In this document: piece by piece, positions 8,217 to 14,077 of the stretch
Numbering within the stretch: position 1 is the stretch's first letter
How the letters are laid out: each line of letters opens with the position of its first letter
Assembly: GCA_963779325.1 (NCBI GenBank)
Contig: CAVZXS010000003.1
Coordinates: forward strand, 1 to 14,077
Direction of reading: 5' to 3'
DNA: 14,077 nucleotides
From: CAVZXS01 sp963779325
Lineage (GTDB): Bacteria; Bacteroidota; Bacteroidia; Chitinophagales; Chitinophagaceae
The notes under the pieces: generated by a model
Seen by the model: only the letters and a program-made list of their open reading frames with translations
What the model was told of the DNA's origin: nothing
The model's database searches: none
Made by a program: the position numbers and the translations under genes

Positions 8217-8526
8217 ACGGGCCTTGTCTAAGCGGTAAAGTTATCAAAATCCAACTTGATGATCGGGCATAAGACTTATTAAATTACTTGCAAACAAAAT
8301 AAAATATCATGAAAAGATGCTATGATTTTTTATAAGTGTGTCTTTATGGAAATAAGCGTGTAGTTTGCAAATTTAACTGTGATAGCACAGGAATATCTGA
8401 TAGCGAGCAGGCAATAATGATATTTTTTTAAAAAATTAATTGTGAAATGCAGTTTAATTAAATACTATTTACTCATTCAATAGCCTGTATTACAAACGGC
8501 ATTAGTAGAACATAATCTTTTTAATA
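8217..8526. other. Intergenic region upstream of the kinase-regulator operon
   Basis: This 310-base gap separates the last gene of the glycan cluster from the kinase gene, with both on the minus strand. All frames are closed by stops and no gene is seen. A minus-strand TAAATTTG at 8368-8375 is an exact -7 consensus match, 151 bases from the kinase start, but it lacks a -33 element at the right distance. A self-complementary A/T block around 8424-8442 lies after the methyltransferase stop but has no GC stem, so it is not called a terminator. Confidence 0.5.
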
Positions 8527-9222
8527 TCATTTTTTTATTGCAAATACATGCACGCCGTAACACAACAGTTCCGACGAACCTTTATCCTTTTTTGATAAAT
8601 TCTGTAAAATATAAAGATTCAGGTGAATGATTATCTTTTCAAAAAAATTCAACCTCCTGTTTGAGTACTTTTCAGCTACTCTTTTTATCCGCCTGTTTTC
8701 CTGTGCCACGTATTCAAAAAAATTACCGTTTAAGTTAAGGTCTTTAATAATAAAATCATTTTCAGGTAAATGCCTTTCATAAAAAAAACGACTAAGCCCC
8801 GATGCGAAATGATACGGGGCAAAATGGGTAAGACTTGCAAAAGGAGCTGTTATAAGTAAGTAGCCCCCGGGTTTTACCAATCTTGCAAATTCCTTGATAG
8901 CAGCAGCAGGATCGGGAATATGTTCCAAAACTTCCGTACACATTATCGCATCCACCGAATGATCGGATAAGGGGATGGAGACAATATCCGATACAATATC
9001 CAGTTTTGAATTATCCCATTTGCCTGTTTGCAATCCCGTATCGCCGGTACCGTCGTATTGGGCAAAATCTTGGGCAATATATTTTAGGTGAGAGCAGTAT
9101 TTTTTAAACTGGCTTTCGCCGGCTCCGGCATCCAATATGGTTAATCCCCCGGGAATTTTTTTCAGGGTTTCTTCTATCCATTGCACCCGGGCGGATTCGT
9201 TTGTTGTACCGACTTTAAACAT
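8527..9222 (-). CDS. Class I SAM-dependent methyltransferase
   Basis: This 231-residue methyltransferase (type 11-like) has motif I TILDAGAGESQF at about 28-39, an acidic residue after beta-2 in YIAQDFAQYDG, DAIMCTEVLEHIPDP at about 91-105, and FARLVKPGGYLLITAPF at the motif III region. A C-terminal extension of about 80 residues includes a basic segment (RRIKRVAEKYSNRR) and ends LLCYGVHVFAIKK. It is the last gene of the minus-strand glycan cluster; its ATG lies 3 bases after the FkbM stop, implying one transcript. Methylation of a sugar or lipid-linked glycan is inferred from the neighbours, and the exact acceptor cannot be read from the sequence. Confidence 0.88.
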   Translation of the reverse strand: MFKVGTTNESARVQWIEETLKKIPGGLTILDAGAGESQFKKYCSHLKYIAQDFAQYDGTGDTGLQTGKWDNSKLDIVSDIVSIPLSDHSVDAIMCTEVLEHIPDPAAAIKEFARLVKPGGYLLITAPFASLTHFAPYHFASGLSRFFYERHLPENDFIIKDLNLNGNFFEYVAQENRRIKRVAEKYSNRRLNFFEKIIIHLNLYILQNLSKKDKGSSELLCYGVHVFAIKK

Positions 9223-9225
9223 ATA

Positions 9226-9971
9226 TCATTTTAATTTGCAATAAATATCACCAAATAATGTTTTCGAAAACTCAATCGTACTTACAATTTTTAAAAACTC
9301 TTCGACAGTTTGCCATGAATCATTAATCAACTCCATTGACTCGCCGATACTGTAATTGAACTTATATTCGTTATCAAACGAATGTATAATTTCTATACAT
9401 TCGAGCAACTGTAACTGCATTTCAGGTACGCAATATTCGAAGGATAAATATTGAATCGGGGTATGCAGCCCTTTTAATACTTCTGTTTCAAAACCCTCTA
9501 CATCAATTTTACAGAAAACCGGAACTCCGTATTTTGATACCAGGTTATCAAGTGTAGAAAGCTCTATCTCAATTGTAGTGTTCCATTTATTTCTTTTAAA
9601 CCTTGATTCACTTGTTTTCTCAATAAAATCTCTGGAAAGAGTGGATATAGTTGAAACATCAGCAACATGCATAGTAGCTTTACCGGGTGATGAACCGAGC
9701 CCATCTTTTCAATGATTATCCTGCTGCCAAATTTTTTCTCTAATATATTGATACACTGCGGTTGAGGTTCTATGGCAACAACTTTTGCATTTAGCTCCAA
9801 TAAAGCCTGTATTCTGTTTCCTTCATTGGCACCAACATCAAAAACGAGATCACCTGTATTCACGAACTTGCTGTAAAACTGAATCCGTTTTGGAAGAAGC
9901 AGTAATTCTTCTTTTGCCTGTAATTTTTCAGCTATTTTCTTTTTCCAATTTCTGTAGTAACTCTTAATCAT
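9226..9971 (-). pseudogene. FkbM-family methyltransferase, one single-base frameshift
   Basis: FkbM-type SAM methyltransferases O-methylate sugars or polyketides. ATG at 9971 (MIKSYYRNWKKKIAEKL) overlaps the stop of the upstream DUF268-like gene by 8 bases (shared ATGATTAA). The first frame carries DLVFDVGANEGNRIQALLEL (motif I) and KVVAIEPQPQCINILEKKF, then becomes nonsense after IIIEKMG. One missing C between 9698 and 9699 restores MGLGSSPGKATMHVAD, the usual FkbM block. The second frame continues with IELSTLDNL, VFCKIDVEGFETEVLKGL and LSFEYCVPE, and ends at 9226. The repaired length is about 248 residues, normal for the family, with all conserved blocks intact. As printed the gene cannot make a full protein. 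Because nothing else in it is eroded, a sequencing error is at least as likely as a real mutation. Confidence 0.9.
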
Positions 9972-10722
9972 TAATTTCTTTTTTAAACCAAAAACAACCG
10001 CAGCCATATTGTTGAAGGGCTGCTAATGCAGGGTCTGCATTGTTAATTAGTCCTCCTTCATCAGGAATCAAAGAAAATTCATTTAAGATTAACGGTGAAA
10101 AATATTCTTTAATCATTTCATAGCTGTAAATCCTGTGTGCATTCATTTCTATTCTGGGCTTTCCGATGGGTGTTACAAAAAGTAATGTGCCGCCCGGTTT
10201 CAATACTCTTTTTAATTCTTCAATGGCTTTTAAATCTCCTTTTGTATCCAATTCGTCGCCATAACGTCCAAGACCTATATGTTCAATAGTATGCATACAG
10301 GATAATGAATCAATGGAGTCGTTTTCGAAGGGCAGCTGTTTAAGATCGGCAAAATCTGAATGAAAGTTTGACAGATTTAACTCTGCGGGGCGGTAATCAT
10401 AAAATCTAACCGGTATAAAAGCAGATAACGTAGCTCCAAATGACAAAATAGAAGAAACGTCTACATGCTCAACAGGTTTGGTTTGAGCTAAAATTCTTGC
10501 CGCCCATGCCGGGTGATAAATATAATGTTGATCAAAAGGGGTTTGTTTTATTTTATCATTCAGGCAAGGATACGCATCGCCAAAATGCACGGAGAATCGC
10601 TTATCGTTTTGACTCCTGTATTTTATAAATTCTCCTGTATATTCAAAGAAACGAACAATTCTTTTGGGGAACCTGATGAGTATTCCTTTGACTAATTGAA
10701 TAAAATAACTTTTCAGATACAT
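9964..10722 (-). CDS. DUF268-like SAM methyltransferase
   Basis: This is a 252-residue protein with a methyltransferase fold of the DUF268 type. Diagnostic features are HPAWAARIL at about 70-78, EHVDVSSILSFGATLSAF in place of a canonical glycine-rich motif I, FYDYRPAEL after beta-2, SIDSLSCMHTIEHIGLGRYGD at about 136-156, ELKRVLKPGGTLLFVTPIG, and RIEMNAHRIYS at about 190-200. The loop after beta-1 lacks the usual GxGxG, which is normal for this group. The N-terminal 45 residues are basic and partly hydrophobic and may lie near the membrane. Members are commonly found in LPS and exopolysaccharide clusters, and the exact substrate is unknown. The stop overlaps the FkbM start by 8 bases. The gene is preceded by a 193-base gap (10723-10915) in which no promoter or terminator was recognised. 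Confidence 0.82.
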   Translation of the reverse strand: MYLKSYFIQLVKGILIRFPKRIVRFFEYTGEFIKYRSQNDKRFSVHFGDAYPCLNDKIKQTPFDQHYIYHPAWAARILAQTKPVEHVDVSSILSFGATLSAFIPVRFYDYRPAELNLSNFHSDFADLKQLPFENDSIDSLSCMHTIEHIGLGRYGDELDTKGDLKAIEELKRVLKPGGTLLFVTPIGKPRIEMNAHRIYSYEMIKEYFSPLILNEFSLIPDEGGLINNADPALAALQQYGCGCFWFKKEIND

Positions 10723-10915
10723 TGGCTTCGTATTACTCTCCGAATTAAAGATTTTATTTTGCGAAAATAAGGGAACAAATTAAGAAAGAATTTTTTACAA
10801 GCTTTAAAAGCCGGTCTTCTTTAACTGTAAGATTCAAGGCTTAGCAGGCGCAGCAGCTATTTTTTGTTTGAAAAGAAAATAAAAAAGAGTGTATTAAAAA
10901 CGTCGGAAAAGGATA

Positions 10916-11830
10916 TTAATACCATAACCGGGCTTTTACTTTTTTTAAGTGATTAATAGCTGCTTTGTTTAACGGAGTTCTCTGCTCTGTCTTTTTTATT
11001 TTGAAAATTTCTTTCCATCCTTTTAAAAAACCTGCAATATTAAAACCTGTTATTTTCAGGTATTGAAATGCCCACATGAAAGCTGTACTGTAAAAAAAAA
11101 CCTTAGGTAAATATCGATATGCAACTTTAGATTTATTTACCCACATCATTCTTAGTTTTTCTTCTTTTGGTTTTCTGCCAAGAGGAGATTCTTTATGCAG
11201 CATAACAATTTTATCACTGTAAACAATTGAATAACCTGCATTGAGTATCCGGTAACTGAGATCATACTCTTCCATGCCGTAAAAAAAATCTTCCGGATAC
11301 GAACCAACCTGCTCCATAACCTCTCTTTTTACTGCATGGGCACCCCCTGCATAAAAGTAGGTTTCAAAAAATGGTTTGTTTTTAAAAGTTGCAAAATTTT
11401 TATGGGGCAGCGCATTTACCTGCATCTCTAATGTATCATAATAAAGCACTTTAAATGAAACCAGCGCTTTGGGTCTTTCGGTATTAACGGTTTCAAATTC
11501 CTTCAATAAGTTAACTAGGCAATCTTTATTTTGCAGTACGGCATCATCGTCCAGCATTATTATTAACGGAGCTCTGCCTTTCTTTATTGCATAATTTCTT
11601 CCTTTTGCTACGCCCAAATTTTCTCCGGCGTCAAAATACTTAAAAGGAAAAGAGGGCAGGGAGGCAACATAATTTTTTACATCAATGTAATCCTCCGTCG
11701 ATGCATTGTTTACAATAATAACTTCTTCCAACAAATCTGCCGCACTGTCAAGTTGATTTATGTTCTTCAAAAGCTCCAGCATATCTGCAGGGCGGTTATA
11801 GGTAATTATTATAAAACTAAGCGGCTTCAA
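10916..11830 (-). CDS. Family 2 glycosyltransferase (rhamnosyltransferase-like)
   Basis: This is a 304-residue GT-A enzyme that transfers a sugar from a nucleotide donor to a growing glycan at the cytoplasmic face. Residues 1-12 (SFIIITYNRP) open the nucleotide-binding fold. VIIVNNASTED is at about 37-47, NLGVAKGRNYAI at 71-82, and the metal-binding MLDDDAVL at 92-99. The acceptor region has FYAGGAHAVKREVMEQVGSY and the base-bearing GMEEYDLSYRIL (about 185-196), followed by a conserved His in IVMLHKES. The C-terminal 60 residues have a hydrophobic segment (FFYSTAFMWAFQYLKI) and a basic tail. The start is TTG at 11830: the GT4 stop lies in the same frame 6 bases upstream, and the next ATG would remove the first beta-strand. 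The donor sugar cannot be determined. Confidence 0.9.
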   Translation of the reverse strand: MKPLSFIIITYNRPADMLELLKNINQLDSAADLLEEVIIVNNASTEDYIDVKNYVASLPSFPFKYFDAGENLGVAKGRNYAIKKGRAPLIIMLDDDAVLQNKDCLVNLLKEFETVNTERPKALVSFKVLYYDTLEMQVNALPHKNFATFKNKPFFETYFYAGGAHAVKREVMEQVGSYPEDFFYGMEEYDLSYRILNAGYSIVYSDKIVMLHKESPLGRKPKEEKLRMMWVNKSKVAYRYLPKVFFYSTAFMWAFQYLKITGFNIAGFLKGWKEIFKIKKTEQRTPLNKAAINHLKKVKARLWY

Positions 11831-11836
11831 TTTATA

Positions 11837-13024
11837 TCACGGGTTTAAAATTTTTCGATAAGCTTCATTAAATTTTTCTATGCTGAAATTATTCTTTGCA
11901 TACTTAGTATTATTCAAAGAAATTTCTTCAAATTTCGCCCCGTTATTTTTAAGTTGCAGAATGAACTTAATACCTTCTGTCACAATTGCTTTTTCATCAT
12001 TCACATTGCTGAAAAGGAAACCGTTTTCATTGTTTTTTATATGCAAAGGTATATCACCGACAGGAGTGGCTGCTACAGCGCAACCATGCGCCATTGCTTC
12101 AATAACCACCATCGGAAACCCTTCCGTGGATGAAGTGAGCAGCAAGAGATGGGCATTTTGATAAATTTTGCTGATTCTTTCATTATCAGACTGATTGCCG
12201 TAAAATTTTACGTAGGGATATTTTGCAATATCAACTGAGCCTGATACATCCCCTAAAATTTCAAATTGTATGGATGTATCTGTGTGTTTTAAATTTTCAG
12301 CCATTGCCGTAATCAAATGAATTCTTTTTTCAATACCGCCGCGACCTGCAAAAAGCACGGTAAACACAGTGCTGCTTTTTGACAAGTTATTGCTTGCAGG
12401 TAAAATAATGGCGTTCGATACATAAGTAATTCTATTAAAAAAATGTGCGGGGATATGCTTTTGCTTATAAAGCTCCTTATGATCATCAATTCTTTTTTTG
12501 CTTATCATAACCGTTTCGGTAATAAAAGGTAAAAAAGGAATGCGGATATGCGAAAAGGTATTAAGTGAATGAATCAGTTCTGCCTGAACAATTTCTTTTT
12601 TAATCCATGGCGATATCTTATACCCGAAATTGCATTGCCCGTTAAAAACCACAGGCTTCTCTTTCTGTCGGTTAATATAGCCGGTAATTATTCCGCGAAA
12701 GATCAGGTTGATAAAATATAGCCATTTATTATCAGTGTATTTCGAAATGTCTTTTATGATGCATCCCGAGCCTTTAAATTCTTTAAGGAAAAGATTATTG
12801 TGCGATTTTCTGGTAAAGTAAATAATACAATCATTTCCGCCTGTTGCTTTGGCAATTTGCGCATGTACTTTTTCGGCTCCGCCAATATGGTAGAAAGAGA
12901 AGAAAAAGTAAATACGATATCGGGTTTTATTCGGTAAGAAGTATGAAATAATTCTCCCGATGGCAATGAAAGGAGAAATGATAATATCTTCTATTTGCCG
13001 TTTTATAATTAAATATTTATACAA
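11837..13024 (-). CDS. Family 4 glycosyltransferase (GT-B)
   Basis: This is a 395-residue retaining GT-B enzyme. The N-terminal domain carries HIGGAEKVHAQIAK (about 46-59), the loop of GT4 acceptor domains. The C-terminal Glycos_transf_1 domain starts near VLFAGRGGIEKRIHLI (223-238), continues with FEILGDVSGSVD and VKFYGNQSDNERISKIYQ, and has the donor-binding E-x7-E as Glu301 and Glu309 in STEGFPMVVIEAMAHG, then ATPVGDIPLHI and NGFLF. No signal peptide is seen. The start is TTG at 13024, the first possible codon after an in-frame stop of the upstream GT2 (TAG, one codon, TTG), with no ATG nearby. The 3-base spacing upstream and the 6-base spacing downstream indicate one operon. Confidence 0.92.
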   Translation of the reverse strand: MYKYLIIKRQIEDIIISPFIAIGRIISYFLPNKTRYRIYFFFSFYHIGGAEKVHAQIAKATGGNDCIIYFTRKSHNNLFLKEFKGSGCIIKDISKYTDNKWLYFINLIFRGIITGYINRQKEKPVVFNGQCNFGYKISPWIKKEIVQAELIHSLNTFSHIRIPFLPFITETVMISKKRIDDHKELYKQKHIPAHFFNRITYVSNAIILPASNNLSKSSTVFTVLFAGRGGIEKRIHLITAMAENLKHTDTSIQFEILGDVSGSVDIAKYPYVKFYGNQSDNERISKIYQNAHLLLLTSSTEGFPMVVIEAMAHGCAVAATPVGDIPLHIKNNENGFLFSNVNDEKAIVTEGIKFILQLKNNGAKFEEISLNNTKYAKNNFSIEKFNEAYRKILNP

Positions 13025-13027
13025 GCT

Positions 13028-13845
13028 CTATTTTTTGAATATACTTTTTATCTCTTTACCAAGACCCTTTGCCGCGTCAGTAAGCATGGCAAAAAAAACA
13101 ATTATCGTAAATCGGTTAAAATCTCCTTGTTTCCACTCATTCCAAATAAATTTCATTTTCATGTTAAAATGCTTAAAGAAAAAATTATTTTCCTTTAAGT
13201 GCACCGAAGTGATCGATAAGTCATGGACCCTGTATAGTAATTGAGGTTCTTCGGTTTTCATGATCGAGTAACCTTTGCTTATTATCCTGAGCCAAAGATC
13301 ATAATCCTCAATATTTTTTTGATACGATTTGTATTTTAATTCTTTTAAAATTTGCGAACGTATCATTACGGAAGGATGGGCAATGCAGTTTTCATATGGC
13401 AAGTGCTTTCTGATCTCAAACGGATAATGGTTTTCCTGTCCAATAACCAATTTCCCTCAGACTCATTTTTTTCATTAATAAAAGTAATCGTTGATGCGGC
13501 AACGGCGATATCAGGGTATTCATCCAATATTTCTTTTTGTTTTTCCAGCCGGGCCGGTAAGGATATATCGTCGCCATCCATCCGTGCAATGTATTTTCCT
13601 TTTGCTATATCAATTCCTTTATTTAAAGTATATACCAAGCCGCTGTTCTTTTCATTTTTTTTGTAAATAATTCTGGGATCCGAAAAATTTTTAATCACAT
13701 CTTCTGTTTTATCCGTTGAGCCATCATTAATAATGATCAGTTCAAAGTCTTTAAATGTCTGGTTCAGTAAACTTTCAATCGCCTCTTTTAAAAAAGACTC
13801 GCAATTATAAGCCGGTAAAACAATACTGATCTCGGGGCCATTCAT
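13028..13845 (-). pseudogene. Family 2 glycosyltransferase, one single-base frameshift
   Basis: This is a GT-A glycosyltransferase for surface-glycan assembly. ATG at 13845 begins a standard GT2 domain: ISIVLPAYNCESFLKEAI, LIIINDGSTDKTEDVI with Asp41, and YIARMDGDDISLPARL with the metal-binding DGDD at about 90-93. The frame fails after NEKNESEG. One missing base in the A/T run at about 13449-13453 restores LVIGQENHYPFEI, HLPYENCIAHPSVMIR and NIEDYDLWLRIISKGYS, with the acceptor-side EDYD, then runs to a stop at 13028. The repaired length is about 272 residues, normal for this type. It is preceded by the unidentified fragment's stop (21-base gap) and followed by the GT4 start (3-base gap). 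As printed, the first frame would end in about 28 unrelated residues. Confidence 0.9.
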
Positions 13846-13866
13846 AACGGGAAAATAAGAACAATT

Positions 13867-14077
13867 TTACAGATTACTGATTCTCTTTGATACGGCTGCC
13901 GCTATTTTCTGAAAATCATAACGATAAATAAAATCAGGAGAGGTATTGCCGGTCTTGTTTTAGATATCGTTGTTATTATAAAAACAAACTCATCCCAATC
14001 ATTGCTCCTGCATTTATAAATTCTTTCTTCGGTTAAAAGAATAATACCTGTGCCTGCTGCCATTTTCTCAAAACAAA
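13867..14077 (-). pseudogene. C-terminal fragment of an unidentified cluster protein, probable frameshift
   Basis: This gene continues beyond the window edge. From 14075 one frame reads EKMAAGTGIILLTEERIYKC then NDWDEFVFIITTISK. It then passes into a less protein-like stretch and a stop at about 13905. Restoring one base in the T-run at about 13957-13961 (an A-run on the coding strand) switches to KTGNTSPDFIYRYDFQKIAA, then AVSKRISNL and a stop at 13867-13869. The second segment looks like a natural C terminus and is followed after 21 bases by the GT2 start, as expected in an operon. I do not recognise the family; a role in glycan synthesis is inferred only from position. The alternative, that the unshifted frame is the true end, is less likely because its tail is hydrophobic and lacks similarity in style. 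Confidence 0.5.

Noticed and set aside
8032..8247. Minus-strand open frame overlapping the kinase start
   Set aside because: It is an alternative frame of the kinase N-terminus. The kinase frame shows a signal peptide and propeller repeats, while this one shows nothing.
8424..8442. A/T self-complementary block as a terminator for the glycan operon
   Set aside because: There is no GC-rich stem, and it lies about 85 bases past the stop codon. A/T runs like this are common here.
12960..13244. Open frame of 94 codons on the plus strand
   Set aside because: It is antisense to the glycosyltransferases and has no recognisable domain. The minus-strand frames carry the family motifs.

Overview
The window looks like a low-GC Bacteroidota chromosome segment, probably of the Chitinophagia/Sphingobacteriia type. 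Four things point there: a type IX secretion (T9SS) type A C-terminal sorting domain, a sensor kinase with a periplasmic propeller and Y_Y_Y domain paired with a LytTR regulator, a lipoprotein with PKD-like and DNRLRE domains, and promoter-like TAnnTTTG boxes instead of sigma-70 elements. No rRNA, tRNA, CRISPR array, transposase or phage gene was seen.

Layout. 1-414: no confident gene. 415-1404 (+): PKD-like/DNRLRE lipoprotein gene whose frame is broken four times. 1422-1465: a perfect inverted repeat forming a bidirectional terminator between convergent genes. 1474-2346 (-): GT11 alpha-1,2-fucosyltransferase broken twice near its 3' end. 2398-3144 (+): SAM methyltransferase, divergent from the fucosyltransferase. 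3179-4465 (-): T9SS-exported protein. 4598-8216 (-): LytTR response regulator and propeller histidine kinase, overlapping by 8 bases. 8217-8526: gene-free. 8527-14077 (-): a surface-glycan biosynthesis cluster. In transcription order the cluster is an unidentified C-terminal fragment, a GT2 (frameshifted), a GT4, a second GT2, a DUF268-like methyltransferase, an FkbM methyltransferase (frameshifted) and a class I methyltransferase.

How the genes work together. The minus-strand cluster from 14077 to 8527 is tightly packed, with gaps of 3-21 bases or an overlap except for one 193-base gap. It has the make-up of a locus that assembles and O-methylates an exopolysaccharide, O-antigen or protein-linked glycan. 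The fucosyltransferase and the methyltransferase at 2398 could add further decorations. The kinase and regulator form a complete two-component system, and the T9SS cargo gene directly downstream is a plausible target, although it appears to have its own promoter.

The most unusual property is nine inferred single-base indels, each of which breaks a recognisable protein frame and each of which is fixed by one base. Six lie in the first 1.6 kb and two in the last 0.65 kb, while about 8 kb between 1.6 and 9.7 kb has none. That distribution, and the excellent conservation on both sides of each break, suggests poor consensus quality near contig ends more than ancient gene decay. I found no convincing novel biological system; the gene families are recognisable, and the open functional questions are the kinase/cargo pair and the fragment at 13867-14077.
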